Notes: generated by a model not told the origin, from the sequence alone. DNA of 22,738 nucleotides from an uncultured Eubacteriales bacterium (GCA_934464585.1 CAKSJY010000015.1:1-22738), one strand, 5' to 3'; numbered from the stretch's first letter, positions 1 to 6,176 are shown. Translations and numbers: made by a program.

Positions 1-4
1 TGTT

Positions 5-28
5 TTTTGTACAGGGCCCTGTACAAAA
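5..28. repeat. Perfect 24-bp palindrome
   Basis: The 12-base left arm is the exact reverse complement of the right arm, with core GTACAGGGCCCTGTAC flanked by T and A runs. There is no loop and no T-run directly after the stem on either strand, so it does not look like an intrinsic terminator. A dimeric regulator site or a conserved chromosomal motif are possible readings. The gene it would serve lies outside the window. Confidence 0.8.
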
Positions 29-42
29 TTGAAAACAGAAAG

Positions 43-90
43 GCCTCCTATTGTAGAATTAAGATATCTACTATAGGAGGCTTTTGTTTT
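43..90. terminator. Bidirectional intrinsic terminator
   Basis: Positions 43-57 pair with 67-81 (GCCTCCTATTGTAGA with TCTACTATAGGAGGC, one mismatch), leaving a 9-base loop. On the plus strand the stem is followed by TTTTGTTTT, and on the minus strand by CTTTCTGTTTT. It probably ends a plus-strand gene that lies before the window and blocks read-through both ways. Confidence 0.8.
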
Positions 91-162
91 GCGTAATAAA
101 TAAAATTACATAAAACTTTTGGATGCAAAAAGAGCTAATTGCTTAAAACAATTACGTTCTTC

Positions 163-205
163 AAAAAAAGATAACCACAAGAAAACTAAATCCCTAATGG
201 TTATC
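163..205 (-). terminator. Terminator of the tRNA-Leu transcript
   Basis: Read on the minus strand, GATAACCA (205-198) pairs perfectly with TGGTTATC (177-170) and is followed by seven T residues (169-163). It starts six bases after the CCA end of the tRNA. A second weaker hairpin (135-154, minus) with a T-rich tail follows and may be a backup. Confidence 0.85.
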
Positions 206-210
206 CAGCA

Positions 211-294
211 TGGTGCGAGTGACGGGACTTGAACCCGTACGTCAAAGACACACGCCCCTCAAACGTGCCTGTCTGCCTGTTCCAGCACACTCGC
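211..294 (-). tRNA. tRNA-Leu, anticodon GAG
   Basis: On the minus strand this forms a class II tRNA. The acceptor stem is GCGAGTG/CACTCGC (294-288 with 221-215), discriminator A at 214, and an encoded CCA at 213-211. The T arm is ACGGG-TTCAAGT-CCCGT. The anticodon stem CACGT/GCGTG closes the 7-base loop TTGAGGG, so the anticodon is GAG, which reads CUC and CUU leucine codons. The variable arm is long, as expected for tRNA-Leu. It stands alone, with its own promoter and terminator. Confidence 0.93.
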
Positions 295-307
295 AAATAC
301 TAAGATT

Positions 308-336
308 ATTATATGATAATTCAAGTGATTTGTCAA
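308..336 (-). promoter_or_regulatory. Consensus sigma-A promoter of the tRNA-Leu gene
   Basis: On the minus strand there is TTGACA (336-331), a 17-base spacer and TATAAT (313-308), a perfect match to the housekeeping consensus. Transcription would begin about 7 bases before the tRNA 5' end. Confidence 0.85.
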
Positions 337-405
337 TATAAATTCACGTTTTTTGTTATTGATTATTGAAATAATAAAATATAATATAAAAATTGAATTT
401 TTGTG

Positions 406-434
406 TTGAAATAAGAAAATAAAATTAGTATAAT
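406..434 (+). promoter_or_regulatory. Sigma-A promoter of the repeat-protein cassette
   Basis: TTGAAA (406-411), a 17-base spacer and TATAAT (429-434). It lies back to back with the tRNA promoter and about 40 bases before the first gene of the cassette. Confidence 0.8.
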
Positions 435-477
435 ATATTTGGTATTAAAATAATATAAAATTTAGGAGATGGCGTGT

Positions 478-942
478 ATGCAACACGAAAGAGAAAGAAA
501 AATAAATGGCAACCAAGGTATTACTAATACTCCAGGTGTTTTACATACACCGTTAACAGTAAGGAGTAGCTCATCGAATAGTAGATATATGTTTGTTGAA
601 ACAGGATCATTTACTGAAGAAGATAATGTAAAAGAGCAACCCCCAAGGGTACAACCAGCCTATAGATTCGATCCGCCGAGAAATTTAGTTAATAGTCCCA
701 GACCACAAGAAAACTCTCCGAGTACTTTGGGCTCTGCATATATGTTTGTAAGTGATGAGGATGATATACAGGAGAACCCTATTATATCTCAGGAAGATTC
801 CGAAGCTGCAGTAGAGGTTATTAGTCAGCTTGAATCTCAAGATGAATTTAATATACAAAACGAGCAAAATGTGAATGGAGTGGACCCTGTTAGAAGAAGA
901 CAGGCTATGGGTGAGGAAACAATAAGAAAACTATTTGAGTAA
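478..942 (+). CDS. Unrecognised acidic low-complexity protein, paralog of the next gene
   Basis: I do not recognise this 154-residue protein. It has no signal peptide, membrane helix or catalytic motif and is rich in Ser, Asn, Gln, Pro and Glu, so it is probably largely disordered. An ATG at 469 touches the AGGAG at 464-468 and is too close to use; the ATG at 478 has a 9-base spacing and is preferred. Near the N-terminus it has a TNTPGVLHTPLTVRSSSSN stretch matching TNIPVVVHTSLTKRSKSSN in the downstream protein. Its C-terminus MGEETIRKLFE resembles that protein's VSEETMKKIL, so the two are paralogs. An internal YMFV motif occurs twice (SRYMFVE and SAYMFVSDED). Acidic residues (about 26) outnumber Lys and Arg (about 15). 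It is followed after 35 bases by its paralog, almost surely in one transcript. Confidence 0.75.
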   Translation: MQHERERKINGNQGITNTPGVLHTPLTVRSSSSNSRYMFVETGSFTEEDNVKEQPPRVQPAYRFDPPRNLVNSPRPQENSPSTLGSAYMFVSDEDDIQENPIISQEDSEAAVEVISQLESQDEFNIQNEQNVNGVDPVRRRQAMGEETIRKLFE

Positions 943-977
943 TAGTCTAAAAAATATAGATTGGGAGGTGAAATATA

Positions 978-1802
978 ATGCAAAGTGAGAAGAGTAAAAA
1001 AATAGGTGTTAAATCAGCTTCTACCAATATTCCTGTCGTTGTACATACATCATTAACCAAAAGGAGTAAATCATCAAATCAGGAAACTCTTTATCGATCA
1101 CCTCAAAGAAGTCTAAGTATACCTCAAGATACGCTTTATAAAGCTCCTTTGGTTGCACAATCCCCGCAAGATAGTGCAGGCATTCCGCAAGAAACTCTTT
1201 ATCAATCACCTCAAAAAAGCCTAAGTATACCCCAGGATACGCTTTATAAAGCTCCTTTGGTTGCACAATCCCCGCAAGGTAGTGCAGGCATTCCGCAGGA
1301 AACTCTTTATCGATCACCTCAAAGAAGCATAAGTATACCTCAAGATACGCTTTATAAAGCTCCTTTGGTTGCACAATCCCCGCAAGGTAGTGCAGGCATT
1401 CCGCAGGAAACTCTTTATCGATCACCTCAAAGAAGCATAAGTATACCTCAAGATACGCTTTATAAAGCTCCTTTGGTTGCACAATCCCCGCAAAGGAGTG
1501 AAAGTGTTCCTCAGGAAACTCTTACTAAGGCAATTCCAGTTAGACAAGTCAAACCATCCAAAAGAAGGTTAACTATAGGAATTAAAGAGAGGGAAAAAAT
1601 ATTCGGTGATTTACCTCCTACAAGAAATGTTGTAAAAAGTATTCCGGCTAAAAGAGATATAGGTCGAGTAGCTCAGCCGTTTGTGCGAAAGACTGCACTG
1701 AATAGAAAGAATGTGGTCAAAGCAAAACCGTTTAACAGGAGAGACTCTGTTAGTGAGGAAACGATGAAAAAGATACTTTGGGGAAATGGAAATAAGAAAT
1801 AA
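978..1802 (+). CDS. Unrecognised basic protein with four 36-residue tandem repeats
   Basis: I do not recognise this 274-residue protein. Residues 35-178 are four tandem 36-residue units. Each unit contains one QETLYRSP-type and one QDTLYKAP-type motif, and a fifth partial copy (QETLTKAI) starts at residue 179. The C-terminal third is strongly basic and has its own degenerate pair (NVVKSIPAKRD and NVVKAKPFNRR). The last motif, SEETMKKIL, resembles the repeat motif, so the protein has about ten [QE][ED]T[LM] motifs. There is no signal peptide or membrane segment. The start is well set by GGAGGTG at 964-970, seven bases before the ATG. It shares both ends with the upstream gene and is probably co-transcribed with it. 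Disordered scaffold, coat-like protein or phosphorylation target are open possibilities; none is shown by the sequence. Confidence 0.8.
   Translation: MQSEKSKKIGVKSASTNIPVVVHTSLTKRSKSSNQETLYRSPQRSLSIPQDTLYKAPLVAQSPQDSAGIPQETLYQSPQKSLSIPQDTLYKAPLVAQSPQGSAGIPQETLYRSPQRSISIPQDTLYKAPLVAQSPQGSAGIPQETLYRSPQRSISIPQDTLYKAPLVAQSPQRSESVPQETLTKAIPVRQVKPSKRRLTIGIKEREKIFGDLPPTRNVVKSIPAKRDIGRVAQPFVRKTALNRKNVVKAKPFNRRDSVSEETMKKILWGNGNKK
1080..1511 (+). repeat. Four in-frame 108-bp tandem repeats
   Basis: Units run 1080-1187, 1188-1295, 1296-1403 and 1404-1511, with a degenerate fifth start from 1512. Units three and four are identical over their first 90 bases and then diverge, which suggests a recent duplication. 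Because 108 is divisible by three, copy number can change without breaking the reading frame. Confidence 0.95.
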
Positions 1803-2038
1803 AAAATATTATTTTTGAACAGTTGGCTAAGCCGAAACTTACAATAAAATTTGAGCTGTTTTGAAATGGCGCTTTACGCATAAAATCCTATCCGCAAAAG
1901 TAATTTAAGTGTGAATATTATTCACGACAAAACTGAACGAATTTAACCAAGAATAGAACTAAAAATATGCCAAAACCCTTATGTATACTAGGGTTTAGTA
2001 CAATATATAATTTTTGTTAAAAAAATTCGACAAAATAC
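1803..2038. other. Non-coding stretch with small inverted repeats
   Basis: No plausible gene is visible. It contains a near-perfect palindrome GTGAATATTATTCAC at 1911-1925 (7-base arms, one central base). A small hairpin has AAACCCT (1973-1979) pairing with AGGGTTT (1990-1996). I see no convincing intrinsic terminator directly after the repeat-protein gene; the AACAG/CTGTT pairing near 1819-1863 is weak. Confidence 0.6.
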
Positions 2039-2067
2039 TTGACAATTCGTTTTGTAAGTGTTATCCT
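2030..2067 (+). promoter_or_regulatory. Promoter of the RCC1-gene leader, with a dyad over the -35 box
   Basis: TTGACA (2039-2044), 17 bases, then TATCCT (2062-2067). A better -10 hexamer, TATAAT, sits at 2067-2072 but would need a 22-base spacer. The arms ACAAAA (2030-2035) and TTTTGT (2050-2055) form a dyad centred on the -35 box, which could be a repressor site. Transcription would start around 2074. Confidence 0.6.
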
Positions 2068-2150
2068 ATAATCACAGGAAAGATATAGTTAATATTGTCT
2101 ATATTATTCTTCCTGTAGGTTGAATAAAGTGTGGTGATGTTATAAAACGA

Positions 2151-2195
2151 ATGTCAGAGGAAGATATTAGTGTGAAAAATCCCCCAATAGTTTAA
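2151..2195 (+). CDS. Candidate 14-codon leader peptide
   Basis: An ATG-started frame encodes MSEEDISVKNPPIV and ends with TAA at 2193-2195. The Pro-Pro codons CCC CCA (2181-2186) lie in the segment that can pair with the terminator loop, so ribosome position could decide the RNA fold. The Shine-Dalgarno sequence is weak: GGTGAT near 2133-2138, about 12 bases away. Translation is not shown; a frame this short could be chance. Confidence 0.3.
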   Translation: MSEEDISVKNPPIV

Positions 2196-2203
2196 ATTTA
2201 GAA

Positions 2204-2254
2204 CCGATCGGCTTTTGAGGGGATGCACTTCAAAGGAATCAGATCGGGCTTTTT
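2204..2254 (+). terminator. Intrinsic terminator inside the RCC1 leader
   Basis: CCGATC (2204-2209) pairs with GATCGG (2242-2247). Inside it CTTTTGA (2212-2218) pairs with TCAAAGG (2230-2236), with one G-T pair. The stem is followed by GCTTTTT. It lies between the promoter and the RCC1 gene, so it either ends a small RNA or attenuates the gene. Confidence 0.65.
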
Positions 2255-2350
2255 ATATACAGGCATAGCAGTTAACTAAGCAAATGCTTATACATTTAAA
2301 TTAATTGCTTATTGTTTGATTATTTTATTTAAGAATAGGAGGAATAAGTT

Positions 2351-4186
2351 ATGAAAAAGACGTTTAAAAAGTTTGTTTCAGTAGCGCTCAGCGTTATGCT
2401 CTGTGCTGCAGCAGTTCCTGCCTCCTTTGTAGCTTCAAATGCAGCGGGAGGGGGTACTGTAACGCCTAAGGTTGCAGCGAGTTACCGGTACACTGTTGTT
2501 TTAAAATCAGATGGTACCGTTTGGGCAACAGGACAGAACAAGTACGGTGAACTTGGAGTTAATAATGCGGTAGAACCAAAGGAATTTGAATCTTCTTATA
2601 CTGCTACATTTATCCAATGTGTAGACGCTGACGGACCGATACAGGACGCCAAAGATGTAGCATGCGGAGGGGATCACACTGCGATAATCCGCGGAGATAA
2701 TAATGAGATCTGGCAGTGTGGAAGTAACAAATACGGCCAGCTAGGCAATAACAGCACAGATAGCAGTGCAGTATTTGTAAAGAGTTCAAGTATAACCGGA
2801 GCAACGCAGATAGCGTGTGGAGGTAAACACACTGCGGTAATTCTTGAAAATGGAGAAGTCTGGCAGTGTGGAAGTAACCAATACGGCCAGTTAAGCAATA
2901 CGACTGTAAGCTCAGGTAGTGGTAAATACAGTAAAGTATTTGTAAAAAGTTCAAAGTATACAAATGGAAGTTCTGGAGATACAGAAGCGATAACCGGAGC
3001 AGCGGGGATAGCGTGTGGAATTGGACATACTGCCGTAATAATAAATGGCGAGGTCTGGCAGTGTGGAAATAACGATTACGGTCAGCTAGGCAATAACAGC
3101 ACAGATAGCAGTACAGTGTTTGTAAAGAGTTCAAGTATAACCGGAGCGAAGCAGGTAGCGTGTGGGGGTTATCACACTGCGGTACTTCTTGAAAATGGCG
3201 AAGTCTGGCAATGTGGGGATAACCAATACGGCCAGCTAGGCAATTTGCTTGTATATATAAGTTCAGGCACTTCTAAAAAGAGCACAGTATTTGTAAAAAG
3301 TTCAAGAGAAAATACAGAAGAAATAACCGGAGCAACACAGATAGCATGTGGAACTGGACATACTGCTGTAATAATAAATGGCGAGGTCTGGCAGTGTGGA
3401 TGGAACATTCAAGGCCAGCTAGGCAATAATGGTGACAAAACAGTCAGTTTAGAATTTGTAAAGAGTTCAAATATAACCAATGCTAAAGAGATATCAACAG
3501 GTTGTCAGGCTGTTCACACAATGGTTTTATGCGCAGAAGAAGGTGGTACTTATACGCTATATGGTGTAGGATATAATAACAGCGGCCAGTTAGGCTTGGG
3601 TGATGCTGCAGGGACCGCTGACGTATTGACCTTTACAGAGTCTACAACGATTGGTGATATAGGAGCGTATATAGTTCCTGATATAGAAGCCATAGCAGCT
3701 TTAGGCGAAAGCAGCAGCAGAAAAGTAACTGGTGTAGGTCAGTTTGTAAACACATACAGGCTAGATGTAGAGTGGAGCGACCTACAATATACATACACTG
3801 CAGAGTGGAACATAGAAGACTCAAAGTGGGTTGGAGCATGGGAGGCTGCCGATGGTGGTGACCAAATCGTAGTAAAAAATGGCTCGGCAACACCGTGTAA
3901 GGTAGAATTTGATTTCGGTACTAATGATGAGTTTAAGTCACCAAGCGATGGTGAGCCCGGAACCAAGGGCACCTTTGCAGATCCAAAAGTAACAGATGAA
4001 CCTGCATTGGATACCACTACAAACACAGTACCACTAGCCGTATACACAACAGCTACCCCGGCAACCAGCCAAAAGACAGTAAAACTAGGTATAGAAGGTA
4101 TACCGAACTCCAAGGCCGGAACCAATATTGCTGATGCTACAACAGTCGGTAATGTAACCATAACACTTAAAAATGCAAATTCTTAA
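2351..4186 (+). CDS. Secreted seven-bladed RCC1-repeat propeller protein
   Basis: This 611-residue protein has a classical signal peptide (residues 1 to about 31, cut near ASNA). Seven RCC1-type repeats of the form HTAVxxxxGEVWQCGxNxYGQLGN follow, spanning about residues 43-417, the number expected for one closed beta-propeller. Blades two to six each carry two cysteines, one in ACG and one in WQCG. Blade spacing alternates short and long (about 51, 66, 49, 62, 52 residues), so blades two-three and four-five look like a two-blade duplication. Residues about 460-525 resemble a beta-rich module seen in Firmicutes surface proteins (DVEWSDLQYTYTAEWN, then VKNGSATPCKVEFDF). No LPXTG, lipobox, dockerin or membrane anchor is visible. 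RCC1 propellers generally bind proteins; the ligand is unknown. AGGAGG at 2338-2343 sets the start. Its base composition is less AT-rich than its neighbours. Confidence 0.85.
   Translation: MKKTFKKFVSVALSVMLCAAAVPASFVASNAAGGGTVTPKVAASYRYTVVLKSDGTVWATGQNKYGELGVNNAVEPKEFESSYTATFIQCVDADGPIQDAKDVACGGDHTAIIRGDNNEIWQCGSNKYGQLGNNSTDSSAVFVKSSSITGATQIACGGKHTAVILENGEVWQCGSNQYGQLSNTTVSSGSGKYSKVFVKSSKYTNGSSGDTEAITGAAGIACGIGHTAVIINGEVWQCGNNDYGQLGNNSTDSSTVFVKSSSITGAKQVACGGYHTAVLLENGEVWQCGDNQYGQLGNLLVYISSGTSKKSTVFVKSSRENTEEITGATQIACGTGHTAVIINGEVWQCGWNIQGQLGNNGDKTVSLEFVKSSNITNAKEISTGCQAVHTMVLCAEEGGTYTLYGVGYNNSGQLGLGDAAGTADVLTFTESTTIGDIGAYIVPDIEAIAALGESSSRKVTGVGQFVNTYRLDVEWSDLQYTYTAEWNIEDSKWVGAWEAADGGDQIVVKNGSATPCKVEFDFGTNDEFKSPSDGEPGTKGTFADPKVTDEPALDTTTNTVPLAVYTTATPATSQKTVKLGIEGIPNSKAGTNIADATTVGNVTITLKNANS
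2663..3346 (+). repeat. Two-blade coding duplication in the RCC1 gene
   Basis: Residues 105-221 and 222-332 are two copies of a short-blade plus long-blade unit. NNSTDSS-VFVKSSSITGA occurs in blades two and four, and LENGEVWQCG-NQYGQL in blades three and five. The similarity is also clear at the DNA level, for instance repeated runs like GTCTGGCAGTGTGG and ACGGCCAG. Confidence 0.75.
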
Positions 4187-4225
4187 ACAATTTAACCAAT
4201 CAAGATACTAACAATATATTAAAAA

Positions 4226-4255
4226 TCCCACCTTGCATTAGCTTGCAGGGTGGGA
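4226..4255 (-). terminator. Terminator of trpS, possibly bidirectional
   Basis: TCCCACCTTGCA (4226-4237) pairs with TGCAGGGTGGGA (4244-4255), a 12-base stem with one G-T pair and a 6-base loop. In the minus direction it is followed by TTTTTAATATAT, a good uridine tract. In the plus direction the tail is poor. It therefore mainly ends trpS. Confidence 0.75.
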
Positions 4256-4271
4256 CTTGCTATTATAAGAA

Positions 4272-4304
4272 ATGCGAATGTGACTTTTTCCACATTCGTA
4301 TTTT
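4272..4304 (+). terminator. Terminator of the RCC1 gene
   Basis: CGAATGTG (4275-4282) pairs perfectly with CACATTCG (4291-4298) and extends by three more pairs. It is followed on the plus strand by TTTTGTGTATT. Together with the neighbouring hairpin it separates the convergent RCC1 and trpS genes. Confidence 0.75.
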
Positions 4305-4318
4305 GTGTATTATGATGG

Positions 4319-5329
4319 TTAATAAGGTAAAAATCCAACTTTTCTCTTAACTTTGTTTAGAGTTTTAAGCGAAATCTTTCTTGCTTTTTCTGCAGCGTCT
4401 CTGTAACATTCTTCTAAATATGCCTTGTCTTTAACTAATTGATAGTATCTTTCTTGGATAGGACTTAATTCCGCTGAAACCGTTTCAGCAACAGCCATTT
4501 TGAAATCACCATATCCTTTTCCTTCGAATTCTTTTTCTATTTGTTCAAATGTTTTTCCGCTTATAGAAGAGTAAATTCTCATAAGATTATTTATGCCGTC
4601 CTTGCCTTCACGGTACTTAATAACACCCTCAGAATCTGTAACAGCACGCTTGAATTTACGTACAATTGTGTCAGTATCATCAAGCATAGTAATAAAGGCG
4701 TTTGCATTTGTATCGGATTTAGACATTTTTTTACTTGGATCTTGAAGAGATGTGATCTTTGCACCATTTTTTGGAATATAAGGTTCCGGGATTTTAAAGG
4801 TTTCTGAATATATACCGTTAAAACGTTCGGCAATGTTTCTTGTAAGCTCTAAATGTTGCTTTTGGTCTGCACCTACAGGGACCATATCAGCCTGATATAA
4901 TAGTATATCAGCCGCCATAAGACTTGGATATGTAAATAGTCCGGCATTTATATTATCGTGGTGCTTAGACGATTTATCTTTAAATTGAGTCATTCTTGAA
5001 AGCTCGCCAAACTGTGTATAACAGTTTAAAATCCATGCAAGTTCCGAATGAGTATGAACGTGACTTTGTATGAAAAATATGCTTTTTTGTACATCTATTC
5101 CACATGCTAATAGTAGTGCATAAGCACTTATTGCATTGGATCTAAATTTAGCAGGTTCTTGGCGTACTGTGATTGCATGCAAGTCTGCAAGGGCAAATAT
5201 GCAATTGAACTCATCTTGCATCAAAGTCCAGTTTTTTAAAGCACCAAGATAGTTACCAAGTGTAATTGTTCCTGTTGGTTGAACTGCACTAAATATTGTT
5301 TTTTTGGTGGTTTGTTCTGCTGATTCCAT
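4319..5329 (-). CDS. trpS: Tryptophanyl-tRNA synthetase
   Basis: This class I synthetase charges tRNA-Trp with tryptophan in the cytoplasm. The 336 residues match the usual bacterial length. The nucleotide-binding HIGH-like motif appears as PTGTITLGN (residues 18-26) and the KMSKS loop is intact at 201-205. Family-typical stretches such as ALADLHA and PVGADQKQHLELTR are present. CTCCT at 5338-5342 (AGGAG on the minus strand) sets the start with 8 bases spacing. It is a single-gene unit between its own promoter and terminator. The leader is only about 30 bases, so the T-box that often controls trpS in Firmicutes is absent. Confidence 0.95.
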   Translation of the reverse strand: MESAEQTTKKTIFSAVQPTGTITLGNYLGALKNWTLMQDEFNCIFALADLHAITVRQEPAKFRSNAISAYALLLACGIDVQKSIFFIQSHVHTHSELAWILNCYTQFGELSRMTQFKDKSSKHHDNINAGLFTYPSLMAADILLYQADMVPVGADQKQHLELTRNIAERFNGIYSETFKIPEPYIPKNGAKITSLQDPSKKMSKSDTNANAFITMLDDTDTIVRKFKRAVTDSEGVIKYREGKDGINNLMRIYSSISGKTFEQIEKEFEGKGYGDFKMAVAETVSAELSPIQERYYQLVKDKAYLEECYRDAAEKARKISLKTLNKVKRKVGFLPY

Positions 5330-5368
5330 ATTTGATTCTCCTAAGCTTTATAATGTTTTTATTATGAA

Positions 5369-5398
5369 AGTATAACATAAAACATGTTATTTAGGCAA
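5369..5398 (-). promoter_or_regulatory. Promoter of trpS
   Basis: On the minus strand there is TTGCCT (5398-5393), an 18-base spacer and TATACT (5374-5369). The match is moderate, but it is the best candidate before trpS. It diverges from the pduL promoter. Confidence 0.55.
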
Positions 5399-5468
5399 TA
5401 AAGTACCTTATACTTTCCGAATTTGAAGTATTAATATATTCAGCTTTGTTTGCTTTGAAGGCCTACGG

Positions 5469-5497
5469 TTGAAATGTTTGGGATTTGGTAGTATAAT
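5469..5497 (+). promoter_or_regulatory. Sigma-A promoter of pduL
   Basis: TTGAAA (5469-5474), 17 bases, TATAAT (5492-5497). The transcript would start about 50 bases before the chosen TTG start of pduL. Confidence 0.8.
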
Positions 5498-5552
5498 ATA
5501 TAATATATATAAAATATAAATAATGATATTTTTATTTGGGGGATACGTTGTT

Positions 5553-6122
5553 TTGAAAGTATTGGTAGAAACTTCTGCTAGACATATTCATGTTTCAGAA
5601 AAAGATTTAAATTCTCTTTTTGGGGAAAATGCAAAGCTTACAGTAAAAAAGGAGTTATCTCAACCGCTACAATTTGCAGCGTTTGAAAGGGTTAGTATTG
5701 TTGGTCCACGTGGTGAAATAAATGGTGTATCAATTTTAGGACCGGTTAGAAAAAATACTCAAGTGGAAATTTCTTTGTCTGATGCGAGAAAATTGGGAAT
5801 TGCAGCCGAAATAAGGGAATCCGGAGATATAGAGGGAACATTGGGTTGTAAAATTATCGGACCAATGGGTGAAATTGAAATTCCATGTGGTGTTATAGCC
5901 GCTAAAAGACATATTCACCTTGACCCGAAAACAGCAGCTGAAAATAATCTGGAAAATAAAGAGACAGTTTCTGTTAAAATTAGTACCGAAAATAGATCCT
6001 TGATATTTGATGATGTAGTTATCAGAGTAAGTGAAAAGTTTTCCCCGGCTATGCACATAGATACAGATGAATCTAATGCAGCCGGAATTACAGGAAAAGT
6101 TTATGGTGAGATAATAAAATAA
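5553..6122 (+). CDS. pduL: PduL-type phosphotransacylase
   Basis: PduL enzymes exchange phosphate and coenzyme A on short acyl groups (acetyl-CoA or propanoyl-CoA to acyl phosphate). The two PduL signature blocks are present: SARHIHVS at residues 8-15 and AKRHIHLDP at 117-125. The late block MHIDTDESNAAG follows, with His168. Histidines of these blocks bind the metal in characterised family members. The TTG at 5553 is chosen because GGGGGA at 5538-5543 sits nine bases before it and the protein then opens MKVLVETSARHIHV. An ATG at 5523 would add ten residues and has no ribosome site. No acetate kinase or microcompartment shell gene is nearby, so it probably serves as the general phosphate acetyltransferase rather than in propanediol breakdown. 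Confidence 0.88.
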   Translation: MKVLVETSARHIHVSEKDLNSLFGENAKLTVKKELSQPLQFAAFERVSIVGPRGEINGVSILGPVRKNTQVEISLSDARKLGIAAEIRESGDIEGTLGCKIIGPMGEIEIPCGVIAAKRHIHLDPKTAAENNLENKETVSVKISTENRSLIFDDVVIRVSEKFSPAMHIDTDESNAAGITGKVYGEIIK

Positions 6123-6130
6123 ATAATTTG

Positions 6131-6160
6131 ATGAGTGTTTTAATACACTCATTATTTATG
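6131..6160 (+). terminator. Weak hairpin between pduL and pcrA
   Basis: ATGAGTGT (6131-6138) pairs perfectly with ACACTCAT (6145-6152) and is followed by the AT-rich tail TATTTATG. It may be a partial terminator; the tail is too broken to be sure. Confidence 0.45.
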
Positions 6161-6176
6161 ATAAGGTGGAAATATA

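Larger units (their letters stand above)
2074..2254 (+). promoter_or_regulatory. Structured leader, candidate transcription attenuator
   Basis: The leader begins with a hairpin (ACAGGAA 2074-2080 with TTCCTGT 2110-2116, inner ATATAG/CTATAT). It ends with a terminator-like structure at 2204-2254. Between them lies ATCCCCCAA (2179-2187), which can pair with TTGAGGGGAT (2215-2224) inside the terminator, with one bulged base. The two pairings overlap and cannot both form, except as a pseudoknot. It matches no riboswitch class I know. A free-standing small RNA of about 180 bases is the main alternative, since the RCC1 start codon is still 96 bases downstream. Confidence 0.5.

Noticed and set aside
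211..294. tRNA gene as an integration site for a mobile element
   Set aside because: No integrase, no repeated tRNA 3' end and no phage genes are in the window.
1021..1482. Minus-strand open frame of about 153 codons across the repeat gene
   Set aside because: It mirrors the 108-bp repeats of the plus-strand gene, which has a proper ribosome site. The antisense frame has no such site or promoter.
1080..1511. CRISPR-like repeat array
   Set aside because: The units are contiguous 108-bp coding repeats with no unique spacers.
2610..3134. Minus-strand open frame of about 174 codons inside the RCC1 gene
   Set aside because: It is an artefact of repeated, less AT-rich coding DNA. The plus frame encodes clear RCC1 blades.
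5343..5468. T-box or riboswitch before trpS
   Set aside because: A promoter candidate lies only about 40 bases from the start codon, and no T-box-like conserved segments are visible.
5553..6122. Propanediol-utilisation microcompartment locus
   Set aside because: Only PduL is present. No shell proteins, diol dehydratase or other pdu genes are nearby.
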